NCBI GenBank assembly: GCA_020796225.1
Contig: CM036756.1
Coordinates: 48,526,363-48,590,362, forward strand
Direction: 5' to 3'
From: Arion vulgaris
Taxonomy: Eukaryota > Mollusca > Gastropoda > Stylommatophora > Arionidae
DNA length: 64,000 bases
The notes beneath the pieces were generated by a model, which searched no databases, had not been told where the DNA came from, and saw nothing but the letters and a program-made list of their open reading frames with translations. This document shows positions 1-10,429 of this stretch, piece after piece (position 1 is the stretch's first letter; each line of letters opens with the position of its first letter). The translations under genes and the position numbers were made by a program.

Positions 1-1665
1 AGAGCATCTGTGAAATCATGACGTTGTTGCGCGAGGTGCCTCTTCTCTCTAAGATCATTTCAGCCCCTGTTCTTATTGCCTCTGTTCGATAGTTGTTCGA
101 GTACTTACCTCTGGCAATCACCTTCGTGACCATCACTTTCTTTGAAAGTTTAAGCACTATTCCTCTTCCGTCTTCGCTGATTGCATTTTTGCTGATCCAT
201 CTGTATACACGATGCCCACGCCTCTCAGGTACTGGTCGCTATGTATTTTTCTGTGATCGCTCTTCTTTCGCAGTTCTCTTGTTGCCCTTTTTTAGTATTT
301 CTGGGATCGATTCCTAATTCTGGCAATTGGGTCTCCCACGGCGGGCTCTTATCGGTTGCCGGTATCAGTTTTGCTTTGCAGTTTGTTATGACTGGGTGGT
401 CTTTGCTTTGGCACTTTTACGAAGCTGGTTATCTTTATTCTGCCCTTCCTAGTCCGTTCATTCTGACGTACATAGGGTGGGAGTTAAGCCGTTTCAATTT
501 TTCCATCAATATCAAAACTTTCCTGTCTCTGCGGTCTGCCGTTGGTTGGAGGCCTGTGATTGTTTCCAGCGCCTTGATGAGCGTGGACTTCATGGCTCCT
601 GTGATGTGTGCTGCTCGGTTTTGACTGCTGCTCACTTCGGCGAATTGCTTGTTGGATGCACTACTCCATGCAGCAATGCAGTGCTCCAGGACCGGTCGTA
701 TTCTTCCAGAGTAGAGCATTTTAAGGATCTTGCTGTTTGCTTCCCACGTGGAGCCTGCAAGATTTCGCATCATAGTGAGCCTCTGTCTAGCCTTTAACGT
801 AGCATTTTCTATCTGGGGGCACCATGTCAGCCTTCGGTCTAGTGTGACTCCCAGATATGTTGGAGTTTTTCTTTCAGGAAGGTCTTGTCCATTGATTTTA
901 AGCTTAATTTTGTGATTTTGATTGTTCTGCGAGAACACAGTGTAAGTGGTTTTAGAAGCATTAATGTTCATGCTCCACTTTTCTGACCAGATTTCCAACT
1001 TGATTTGTTGCTATGGGCATTGACTCCTTTCTCGCCCAGATTGCCAGAATACATGGCTGAGTGTACTCGCTTTGGTAGGCATGTTGCTATATCATTGACA
1101 AAGATTAGAAAGAGAGTTGGTGAGGAGCACTTCTCCTTGGGGGACTCCTTGCTCTAGTGTGGTCTTCATGCTTGTGTACCCCTGAACCATTGCTGTTCTG
1201 TTCTCTAGGTATCTATCAAAGCCATTTGTACATCTTCCCTTTATACCGAGGGTGAGGAGTTTCAGTTTTAGCCCCTCTTTCCACACTGTGTCGAGCGCCT
1301 TCTCCATGTCTACCAAAACTGCCAGTGTCTGTTTCTTTTCTTGGAAACCATCCTCGATTTCCTGGGCGATATAGGTTACCTGATCTTCGGTAGATTGGTA
1401 CTTCCAAAAGTCTCCCTGTTGCTCCATGAGATGCCTTTTGCTCTCCAAGTGCTATGATAGCCGTTTGTTCACCATGCGTTCCATGAGTTTGCTTGTGCAG
1501 CTTATTAGGCTTATGGGTCTGTAACTCGCCGGATTCTGAGTTTATCTTTGCCTGGCTTTAGGATGGGTACCATGATCGCTTCCTTCCATTCTCTTGGTAC
1601 TATGCCTGTCCTCCACAATATGTTTAGATGGCCAGTAGAGCTGTCTTTGCTCTAGTTTCCAAGTT
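1..1665 (-). pseudogene. LINE 3' part: reverse transcriptase and RNase H (broken)
   Basis: Minus-strand translation gives, from high to low coordinates: an RT entry region (VPREWKEAIMVPILKPGKDK near 1545-1600), the fingers/palm segment (1092-1448: RSTEDQ-like, VDMEKALDTVWKEGLKLKLL and GVPQG), the RT thumb/connection (435-998: TPTYLGVTLDRRLTW, MRNLAGSTWEA), and an RNase H start (VYTDGSAKNAISEDG near 165-235). The continuity needs several frame changes. The FADD-type catalytic block was not found intact. The motifs match the larger LINE at 13.2-17.4 kb, so both belong to the same or sister families. The left window edge cuts the RNase H region. Confidence 0.8.
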
Positions 1666-2348
1666 TTAACTGATTCACTACTGGGTTTTTTGCCTCTGGA
1701 CGGAATTATTTTTAGTTTCAAAATATTGCACACATACTTTAGCTAAACTAAAATATTGTTTCTAAACATGATTTAAAGTTGAACTTATTATATATCAAAT
1801 TAAAGATAAATGAATGTACTTTCATAAAATATTTATTGTGTCCAATAATATAATGTTGTGTTGACTATGCTTGAAAAATATTAGCATGTATTAAAAAACT
1901 AATTGAAATTGTGAGAACGAAAATCCAACTTTTCAGGGGCCTTGATGAAAATTATGTGGAATAAATCAGCCTAACTGCTTTCTTTATATATGTAATCCAT
2001 GTATGCATATATAAACGTTAAGAAAATAGTGTAGGAGTGTATGGTTTATTAACTGTTCACAAAATAGCATCATGAACATTCATAAAAATCGCTAGTTTGT
2101 TACGGTCACATGGTATCCTAAAATGATTGATAAACTCTGTTTCAATTCTGCTTCTAGCATAAGCCATGCTGCTATGTATTCGTTATCATTTACACATCAC
2201 TTCTAAGTAGTTTCCGGTTAATATAAATCTTCAATCGGAACAAAAAATAATAAAAACAACAAAATAGTAATCGTCTTTTGAGCGACGCTTGGTCCAGGCA
2301 GATAAGAAATAGTTACACTTGAGTGTTCCACGGTACGGAATCAGTTAA
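1666..2348. mobile_element. TTAA-flanked nonautonomous DNA element inside the LINE
   Basis: A 675-bp segment (1670-2344) interrupts the LINE. It begins CTGATTC and ends GAATCAG, a perfect 7-bp terminal inverted repeat extending imperfectly to about 12 of 16 bases, and is flanked on both sides by TTAA (1666-1669 and 2345-2348). Reading across the junctions restores LINE RT coding (DGITNE on one side, KLGN on the other). TTAA target duplication is characteristic of piggyBac. No transposase is encoded. Confidence 0.65.
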
Positions 2349-2862
2349 ACCTCTCATTTGTGATCCCATCCTTTCCCGGCAACTTTCTAAGCTTTAGCTC
2401 CCTTAATGCCTCTTCCAGTTCATTTCTGGTAAATGTATCCGTTAAGTGACTATCGGCTTTTCTTGACTCCTTGGAGTTTTTTTCTTGCTTATCTCTTTAT
2501 ATCATCAGTTTTAGTTTTTGGTATGCTTACTCTGCTGACTTCTGCATATTTTTTTATTAGGACATTTTCAGCCTCCCTCCCCGAACATATCTTGTTATTT
2601 TGCTCCTGGACAATTGGGGGTCGGCTGGTGTTTTCATCACTCAGCGCTTTCGCCAGCCTCCACAATTTGTGACCGTCCCTATCAAGGTTCAGGGATTCTG
2701 TCTTTTCTACCCAGTTCTGTCTTGCTGATCGTTTGATTTCACGCTTGTATTTTGCCGCTGCCACTTTATAAGCAGTATTGGACGTTACTGATTGGACCTT
2801 TTCTGTCTCTCTCCTTGCCAACTCAAGGTCGTCTTCAAGCTTTTGAACCTCTGCTGTCCAGT
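2349..2862 (-). pseudogene. LINE 5' remnant: linker and RT entry
   Basis: The minus-strand translation (2489-2821 and flanks) reads WTAEVQKLEDDLELARRE, then KYKREIKRSARQNWVE, LWRLAKALSDENTSR, and near 2360-2400 KLPGKDGITNE, the start of RT. It belongs to the same insertion as the LINE at 1-1665. The endonuclease is missing, so the copy is 5'-truncated at about 2862. Confidence 0.75.
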
Positions 2863-3580
2863 AATGTCAGATTTGAAAGACTGACTTTGAAATAATTTAT
2901 AGTTAAGACTTTTAAAAATAAATATATGTTCTTACTCTTTTAAAGATTTTGACTTCATTATTGACTGAAACAGGAATGACAAGAAGAAACTGGATGGAGG
3001 TACTGGTACAGAAGTTGATCAGAGAAATCACCTTCATTTTTGTAACTGGGCGTGCCAGAGTCAGGTAATGAGCGAACTGATAAATTTGCTGGCATGGCTA
3101 CGGCTTTAGGCCTTTTAGATCAGATCGAACTGCAGTGGACCAAAATGACATTTTTAACGCATTGATTATTTCCGAATAGAGGAGTTTCAGAGTTGAAAAT
3201 CCCAGCTGCTGACCGGATTGAGAGAGATGGGTGTTGTTTTTTTACAGCCCAAAAAGAACGACACACCAAATATGCAAAAAGATTGCTTAATCAATATAAA
3301 ACTGGCATGTTGGGCTGCTGCTGGATTTGTTGAGGTGGGTATCAGAGTACATATAATCATGTCAGAGCGCTATGATGATAGTCTTCATATAACTGATAGA
3401 TACCTTTAGTACCAAACTCTACTGCCGTCTAGACAAGCATGATCCATGTCGGCAAGTAGTAAGATGGTCATCACTTGTCACGGAGAGAGGACAGAACGAG
3501 CAAGTGTAAGAAAGGTATGACTAGGTTGAGTTTATCTCTGATGACGTACTGATGCCAATCCAAAGTCTAAATTCAAGGAT
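2863..3580. other. No gene; contains a copy of unclassified repeat A
   Basis: The segment about 3195-3410 resembles 7795-8015 and 49015-49225 (shared block from the AACGACACACCAAATATGC-like region through GATAGTCTTCATATAACTGA). No ORF with recognisable domains is present. Confidence 0.5.
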
Positions 3581-3582
3581 GT

Positions 3583-4445
3583 GCTGATATCTACCAGTGT
3601 CCTATTCTGTTTGCCTTCGGGATGTGAACATAAACTGATATCTACCAATGCCATATTCTGTTTGACTTCAGGATGTGAACACAGACTGCAGATATCTACC
3701 AATGCCATATTCTGTTTGACTTCAGGATGTGAACACATGTACGAATGTCATATTCTGTTTGATTTCAGGATGTGAACACAGACTGCAGATATCTACCAAT
3801 GTCATATTCTGTTTGCCTTCAGGATGTGAACACAAACTGATATCTACAAATGTCAAATTATGTTTGACTTCAGCATGTGAACACATGTACCAATGTCATA
3901 TTCTGTTTGACATCAGGATGTGAACACAGACTGCAGATATCTACCAATGTCATATTCTGTTTGACTTCAGGATGTCAACACAGACTGATATCTACCAATG
4001 CCATATTCTGTTTGACTTCAGGATGTGAACACAGACTGCAGATATTTGATATCTACCAATGCCATATTCTGTTTGACATCAGGATGTGAACACAGACTGC
4101 AGATATCTACCAGTGTCATATTCTGTTTGACTTCAGGATGTCAACACAGACTGATATCTACAATGTCATATTCTGTTTGACTTTAGGATGTAACACAGAC
4201 TGATATCTACCAATGCCATATTCTGGTGACTTCAGGATGTAACACTGAACTAAGCATGATGATTTGATATCTACCAATGCCATATTCTGTTTGACTTCAG
4301 GATGTGAACACAGACTGCAGATATTTGATATCTACCAATGCCATATTCTGTTTGACATCAGGATGTGAACACAGACTGCAGATATCTACCAGTGTCATAT
4401 TCTGTTTGACTTCAGGATGTGAACACAGACTGCAGATGTCTAACA
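3583..4445. repeat. Minisatellite, unit about 51-54 bp
   Basis: About 16 imperfect units carry the core CATATTCTGTTTGACTTCAG followed by GATGTGAACACAGACTG and GATATCTACCAATG. Unit length varies because TGCA and other short segments are gained or lost. The array stays open in frames of both strands, giving repetitive ORFs (CEHRLQISTN and similar) that are not genes. Confidence 0.9.
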
Positions 4446-4489
4446 ATGTGACATCTTGTTTAACTTTGTATGAAACTGCAATTTCAGAA

Positions 4490-4750
4490 CACACGTTCGC
4501 CCATGTGTTGCCGGTGCTCACAAGGGGAGCAAAAATAGTAACACTGCAACCTACAAGGCATGTCATAAGAGGTGACTTAGGTAGGGGCCTAGGAAGCTAC
4601 TCTAGTAAATAAAAAGCATCACAGAAATCAGATGTTCTGGCCTAATTGTAGGCGCATAACTGGCACAACCTACAATCGCTCTTAGGCTCAGATCACATAC
4701 AAATGACAAAGAGTGGTTTAACAAGTGGTCGATATGTAGGGTTTGAAAAA
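4490..4750 (+). repeat. Unclassified repeat B, copy 1
   Basis: The segment shares the block GGGAGCAAAAATAGTAACACTG, then CATGTCATAAGAGG, GTAAATAAAAAGCAT and CGCTCTTAGGCTCAGATCAC with 8125-8390 and 60900-61130. It has no coding content; perhaps a SINE or a LINE 3' UTR. Confidence 0.7.
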
Positions 4751-5712
4751 GAACACAATCATAAACTCATACGAGATTGGAGAGTACATAGGTGCCAAAA
4801 TCAAAATTGATGACAAACAAAGTGCAGCTAACTGTTTTGATCAAACTTCTTGCACTCACATCCTTGTGAATTGCATGTACCAATTTTGGACACTTCCACG
4901 CAATCATAAAATAGAGAAAAGTCAAACTTCAAACTTGGGATCAATGTATTATGGCAATTGTCTATCATTGAGAGGTGCAGATAAACTATTGAAAGAAATC
5001 ATGAGAAATGACAAAACGCTTTAGGTTTTCTGTATAGTCAGAACTTGCCATAGTATCAGTTTAAAGCTATCAACCCCCACAAAACGATACCAAACTTTGA
5101 CAATGTATATATCAACATTTAATAATGTATCAGCTGCAGAATAATATAACATTCATTCATAGTGCTCTAATGCATGTATAAAAAAGAAAATAACATTTAT
5201 TTTCATTTACATTCTCTTTATTTGTATCATGAAAGTAATGTTTAAATGCACATGAAAGTAAAATAGTGATTGACAGATATTTGTAAAAGATAACATAAAA
5301 ACAATAATACATGGAGATATATATATACTTCATTTTGAAGGTTCATTTGTCTCAATGTGGGATAAACTACTATTATGGACTGCTACAAGCTGATTGTTAA
5401 TGCTGTAGGACACAGTCACTTAAACAAATGACAACTACATTATTGGTTTAGAAACAGTAGAGGTGTGAGAAACAACTTGAACACAATGGGAAAGTTGCAC
5501 TTGACATTTAAATAAGAATGTCTACTACACATTCTGTGAATATACATATAATATATCAACAACTCACATTATAATACTAAATATGTATAGAAAGTTTACA
5601 TGTTATCTATATGCACACTAATCACTTGAGCTTGTTTGCTGAATTCAAACACCAACAGATTTTTAAAATATTATTTCTTTTTATTCCCAATGTACACAGG
5701 ACTGTAGCATAG
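4750..5712. other. AT-rich DNA, no gene seen
   Basis: A 93-codon ORF (4743-5024) has no recognisable domain and is treated as chance. The rest is AT-rich. Confidence 0.5.
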
Positions 5713-5888
5713 CTCTTTCCACGCCAAAGCGTATTCCGTTAAACGACATTCGCTGTTCACTGCACCATTTGAGTTGTTTCCACATATACAAGTCTTTCTA
5801 GTTTTATTTTTACTATTTTTACTTCTACTACTTTTTAAACTTGTTATTCTAATAGGTTGCCCAGTTTTCTTCAAATTAGTATATAATA

Positions 5889-5932
<44 letters not shown>

Positions 5933-6038
5933 ATATGTTTATCTATTGACAATTAGTTACGTTTTTGTTTTAAAAAAGCTTTTTGTCTTCCTGGAATTAA
6001 CTGTGTACAACTGAGAAAATAACTGAGTACGGAAAGAG
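5713..6038. mobile_element. CTCTTTCC-type MITE with (AT)n
   Basis: It starts CTCTTTCCACGCC and ends GGAAAGAG before TTAA (6039-6042). Its interior (GTCTTTCTAGTTTTA, then GGTTGCCCAGTTTTCTTCAA, then an AT run at about 5890-5925) matches the elements at 40739-41022 and 42578-42815. The left flank is ATAG, not TTAA, so the left edge has decayed. Confidence 0.7.
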
Positions 6039-6074
6039 TTAACACTAACAATTATATTAGTTTTCTTTAATTCA

Positions 6075-6200
6075 GTATTTCTAACAGAACAAGGGGCTGA
6101 AATTGCCTCTAACACTGTCAGTTTTTCATTGCAATTTTTGTGGAAAGTTATTGTTATAGATCTGTATTGTTAACCCATACCAAACTCCCCGATAACTTGG
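6075..6200 (+). repeat. Unclassified repeat C, copy 1
   Basis: CTAACACTGTCAGTTTTTCA, TTGCAATTTTTGT and a following AGATCT/TTAAC block recur at 9405-9530 with substitutions and small indels. No coding content. The DNA up to 6815 shows no gene. Confidence 0.5.
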
Positions 6201-6814
6201 TGAATATTGATTGGTAATTGAAGATTTGATTGGTAATAGGGGACTTCATCAGAAATGACTCTTACCAGAAACACCAAAAAAATTTAGCATGTCTAATCCT
6301 GGTACTGGTTACTTCCCAGTACAATCAGCTGAAAAGTGGTACTGGACTAAGAACAAATTTGGAAACATCACAGTAGCTGTGTAAGTGCTCAAATGATGAC
6401 ACTTTCAACAAGCTGATAGGGACTGATTACCTATTGAAGAATTCTAAGTGGTGATGTTAATTTTTCAACAAAAATGGAAACACATTTTGTATGTTTCGAG
6501 ATTCATTGTACTGACCTTGTGATACGTCTAAGAATAGAACCAATATTGCTGTACCATTGTGCATATAAGGAGGTAAGCCATTATCATCAAGTAGTATTCC
6601 CTTTGCTTCTCTCAAATGTCACTCTCAAATCAATTCTCAAATCAATTCTCCAGTCACCTCTATAGTCATGTTCAAGGTTTCTTTAATGTCTTGTTTCCAT
6701 TGTCATCTTGGTCTTCCCTTGCCTCACCTTCAAGGAACCATGCCCTTTATTACTATCTTTCTAAACCACTGTGACCAAAATATTTGAGTTGTCCTGGATA
6801 TGTCGTCATCTATG

Positions 6815-7105
6815 AGCCAATGGGGGGGTGTCTGGCAAAGTGGTCAAGCTGCATGCCTTGCATTCCAAAGGTTGTGGGTTCAAATCCTATCATTTGCTTC
6901 ACCAGTGCATTTTTTTCATTTGCTTCACCAGTGCATTTTTTTCATTTGCTTCACCAGTGCATTTTTTTCCAGAGATCCCTAGGATTGTTCCCAGAGCTAA
7001 GGAGTTTCTGCAATATTCTGAGTAAGTGGCGTGTTCTTTCTGCGGAGAGGAACCAAGGTATATTGGGGAAACCAGTTGCAATGCATTCAATTCTTGTCAT
7101 TTAAA
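6815..7105 (+). mobile_element. tRNA-derived SINE, family T1
   Basis: The head has tRNA-like promoter boxes (TGGCAAAGTGGTCAAGCTGC as box A, GGGTTCAAATCC as box B). The body CCTAGGATTGTTCCCAGAGC to GTTGCAATGCATTCAATTC is shared with the copies at 7340-7600, 42125-42362 and 44048-44283. A 26-bp unit (ATTTGCTTCACCAGTGCA plus a T run) is tandemly repeated three times at 6891-6969. Confidence 0.75.
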
Positions 7106-7339
7106 AGTTAGTTTTTCCCTAATGTTCCCCGATGTTTAAATTTCTCCTATTTATCCAGGGTGTTCTAAGAATTTTCTGTAGCACTTTGCTCAAAACATTT
7201 TGAGTGTCTTCTGTAATGCTCATGTTATTGTCCATGATGCACATCCATATATTGCCAGTTTTTCTTGTGGAACCATATGTATAATTGCAATGTAAGTATA
7301 GAGAGTATTCTTTGGCACAAATTTTAAAAACAAAGTATC
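7106..7339. other. Short spacer between two SINEs
   Basis: No gene or recognisable repeat; minus-strand ORFs here are shadows of the SINEs and spacer. Confidence 0.4.
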
Positions 7340-7600
7340 CCATTCTTGAGGGTCTCTGTGGCTAAGCCATTGCCTTGCGTTCCGAAGGCAGTAGGTTTGT
7401 TGAATCCAGATCGCGCTGCTCTGTTCACGAGTGCATTTTTTATAAGAAACCCTAGGATTGTTGCCGGAGCTATGGAGTTTGTGCAATACTCTCGGCAGGT
7501 GGCATGCCATTTCTGCAGAGACGAATTGAGCCATATTGGGTAAAATCTGGTGCAATGAAGTCAATCCTTCGAAGTTACACCTATTCTTCAAATGAAGGAT
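7340..7600 (+). mobile_element. tRNA-derived SINE, family T1, second copy
   Basis: The head CTGTGGCTAAGCCATTGCCT to GTTTGTTGAATCCAGATC is a tRNA-like region. The body contains CCTAGGATTGTTGCCGGAGC, then CTCGGCAGGTGGCATGCCA and GGTGCAATGAAGTCAATCC, parallel to the copy at 6815. Confidence 0.72.
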
Positions 7601-7794
7601 GCCAGCTTGTATTAGTGTCGGTTTCTTTAGGATTTGATAAATATATTTTGTTCATTTTCCCAGACATCCAGATATAATGTGTTTGAATGTTTATGATGGT
7701 ACTTGGAAATACAAATCATCTTGTGTAGACATGTGAAATGATAATAATCATAAACTCAAGCTGTTGTCAATTACACACCTATACTTGTGGGCAC

Positions 7795-8030
7795 TGTTAA
7801 TGTTAGACAATTAGAGAAATTCAGTGAAAGTTGGGTGTCGGCATTGGTACAGCTTGAAAAAAAAAACATATACCAAATATTCAAAAAAAGGTTCATCAAT
7901 CAACATAGAATTGGTATTTCAAGTTGCTGGAATTGCTGAGGTGGAGATCAGAGCGCTATGGTCATGTCCTGATTACTGTGATGACAGTCCTCATATAACT
8001 GATAAAACAATTCAGTGCAGAAGTCCTGAT
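7795..8030 (+). repeat. Unclassified repeat A, copy
   Basis: Shares the AACATATACCAAATATTC region, then CAGAGCGCTATGGTCATGTC and CAGTCCTCATATAACTGAT with 3195-3410 and 49015-49225. A short inverted part of the same family lies at 8490-8550. Translations of two copies share a W-(S/T)-C-P motif, so a protein-coding ancestor is possible. Confidence 0.55.
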
Positions 8031-8124
8031 ACACCATGATGTTGTTTTACTGGCATTGTTATCAAGGTTAAAATTCTCCATTGACACAAGACCTTCAATA
8101 AGAAATCATATTAAGTGTCATCTT

Positions 8125-8390
8125 CACATTAATCCCGTATGTTGCCGGGGCCCAAAAGGGGAGCAAAGAATAGTAACACTGCGCCCTACAAAGCATGTCA
8201 TAAGAGGCAACTGAAGTAGGGGCTTAAGGAAGCTACCTAGTAAATAAAAGCATCGCAAAATCGAATGTGCTGACCTACTTTTAGGTGCATAACTGGCACA
8301 ACATACAATCGCTCTTAGGCTCAGATCACATACAAATCACAGAGTGGTTAACAGGAGGTCGATGTGGAGCGTTCGAAGATCTTCACATTA
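8125..8390 (+). repeat. Unclassified repeat B, copy 2
   Basis: Very similar to 4490-4750: GGGAGCAAAGAATAGTAACA, CATGTCATAAGAGG, GTAAATAAAAGCATCGC, TGCTGACCTAC and CGCTCTTAGGCTCAGATCAC in the same order. Confidence 0.7.
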
Positions 8391-8699
8391 GAGATACACT
8401 CTAAAAGATATTCACCATTTGCTTGCCTCTTGTCTTGTTGATACACGCTGGAAGACACTCATCTCTTGATGATGTCTTCCTGCTTATATATTTAATCAGT
8501 TATATGAGGACTATCATCATAGCACTACGGACATGTCCTTGTTTCTGCACCATATAGTGGTGGCAAACATTCACACCTATCTCATTCAAAATGTATTTAA
8601 TAATATTGTTTGAATGTTCACATCTGTCTTAAGCTGTTGCATGCATTTCTAGCTATTCTGATAAAAAACTCATATAACTGTTAAACGATCGAGAGATAG

Positions 8700-9405
8700 A
8701 TATAACTGTTAGTGATATGTTGCACCCTGTTATATTGGAAATTGAAAGAAAAAGTGAAACAAATAAATCAGCTTTAGAAGTAGTGAGTCATCAATAACAG
8801 ATGTCTAGCAACTCTCTCTTTCTCTGCCTTTTTAACCCAGATTGTGGCATAGGCCCTCAACCATCTCTAGCTGTCTCCTGCAGCTCCCCTTTATATTGTT
8901 GATCTCTGCCTCCAAATCCTGTATATTTCTCAGCCTCCCCTTCTTTCGTTGTCAGTGCGGGTTCCAGGAAAGGACCTTATTGTTGTTTTCCCCCTCAGGT
9001 TTTCGCAAAGTGTCTCCTATCCGGTGTCTTTTTAAAAAAAAAAACGTGACTTGTTCATGGTTGGTTGGAATTTGTGGCTAAAATTTTCTACTGGATAGAG
9101 TAGTCGTCTTTTATCTTGCAGGTCACAGTGTTGCTGTTCTTTGTTCCCCTTGTGAACCCTGGCAACACACAGGCGGTCTAACAACTAGCATATGAAAATT
9201 TGAATATTGTGTGTCAAAGATAGAAGTTGTCTATAACTATTATACTTATTCTTATAAGTTTAGCAAATTATCAGTTTCTATTTTCTTTACATTAATGTAT
9301 AATTCTGTCCAAGTCTTACTCACTACTTCTAAAGCTGATTTATTTGTTTCACTTTTTCTTTAAATTCCCAATATAACATAGGGTGCAACCTATCACTAAG
9401 TTATT
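8700..9405. repeat. Inverted repeat with about 80-bp arms
   Basis: The left arm (about 8705-8795) and right arm (about 9325-9402) are reverse complements over the blocks AAATCAGCTTTAGAAGTAGT and AAGTGAAACAAATAAATCAG, with a few mismatches. The loop of about 530 bp holds T-rich sequence and, at about 9085-9180, a partial minus-strand copy of repeat B. No coding content. Confidence 0.65.
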
Positions 9406-9530
9406 TGCAATTCAATGTTCCTAATGGGACATATTTTTGAAATTCTTCCTAACACAATGTCAGTTTTTCATTGCAGTTTTTGTAACAAAGACATCTATAG
9501 ATTTAAGTTGTCAGCCGTAACCCAGTCCAA
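9405..9530 (+). repeat. Unclassified repeat C, copy 2
   Basis: CTAACACAATGTCAGTTTTTC, ATTGCAGTTTTTGTAAC, then an ATAGATTTAAG block, parallel to 6075-6200. Confidence 0.5.
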
Positions 9531-9730
9531 ATGGGAGGTAGAGTATTGTCCAACAGGACACAAGTTTGTACAGATAAGTTACTGTATCATCTAGATAACC
9601 AAGATATATTTATTATTCTTTACCTTCTTAAGATAAATCACATAAAACATTTCTAATCTGTATCACATCATAACATTATTCTTTAATCAATTTCCAACAG
9701 TTCTTCAGGCATATTTTGTTAGTAGTGCTA

Positions 9731-9978
9731 TCACTCTGAGTTAGGTAGTGAATGATTAGACAGTTTCAACATACCTACATTTCTTAATGGTCTATTTCTG
9801 CATGTAGCCATGTGTCTAACACTACTACGCTTGTAGCTAAAATATTTAGAACAAAAGGGACATTTATAAGAAGCAATGCCGAGATGGAAAATGTTGAAAT
9901 GATCTGTGAAGTCCCTTTTGCTGAGAAATGCTTTCTGACAGATGTCGCAATAACTTGAGATATTTGGGGGACTGGCTC
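9731..9978 (-). CDS. Zinc-finger terminal exon 11 (most 3')
   Basis: The acceptor is ACATTTGCCAG; the exon begins GA then GCC. It encodes 81 residues. Finger 1 uses C10, C13, H26 and H31; finger 2 uses C39, C42, H55 and C59. A 22-residue tail follows. Finger 1 has a divergent end (DHFNIFH) compared with the usual EHxNSVH. A minus-strand AATAAA about 120 bases past the stop is a candidate poly(A) signal. Nothing resembling a further finger exon was found between here and the left edge. Confidence 0.86.
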
Positions 9979-10169
9979 CTGGCAAATGTTGCGCTGGGAA
10001 AGAATAAAGTACATGTTTTTAAGTATGCCCTTTTTGGTAACTGATCAGGTTCTACAGGACAAAATCTACTAAGAAAAAAATTGCAGTCACTGGGAATAGA
10101 CCATAGGTTTTTTAAGTTAGTTTTGTTACAGTGAATAACTGCATTCATGGGATTGCTAAGAGAAGATGT

Positions 10170-10426
10170 CTACTTTGTTGGTTTATATCCATGACATAGG
10201 ACCAGGTGTCTGTCTCTGCTCCTCTTGTATGGGAATGACTTGAAGCACTCAGAGCAGCAGAATGGATTTACTTTCAGGTGGACACTGTTCTGGTGTTCGG
10301 CAAGACCTCGCCTGTCAAAAAATCGTTTTCCACAGGCTTCACAGGCTAAAGATCCAAGCTGGTGTCTGTGTTGCTTTGAAGTTGACGAGGATGAAGTGAT
10401 ATTTGACCTTACTTGATATATCCAAA
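10170..10426 (-). CDS. Zinc-finger terminal exon 10
   Basis: The acceptor is TTTCTTTTTCCAG; the exon begins TT then TGG. It encodes 84 residues with no methionine at all, so no ATG-based scan can find it. A Ser/Thr-rich lead (SNITSSSSTSK) precedes finger 1 (C28, C31, H44, H49). Finger 2 uses C57, C60, H73 and C77, and the tail is HGYKPTK. Only 191 bp separate its stop from the acceptor side of exon 11, so its 3' UTR must be short or run through exon 11. Confidence 0.84.
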
Positions 10427-10429
10427 CTG

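Noticed and set aside
6838..6890. Functional tRNA gene
   Set aside because: Promoter boxes are present but no cloverleaf could be folded, and the segment is the head of a SINE with further copies.
10225..10416. Plus-strand 63-codon ORF
   Set aside because: Antisense of finger exon 10.
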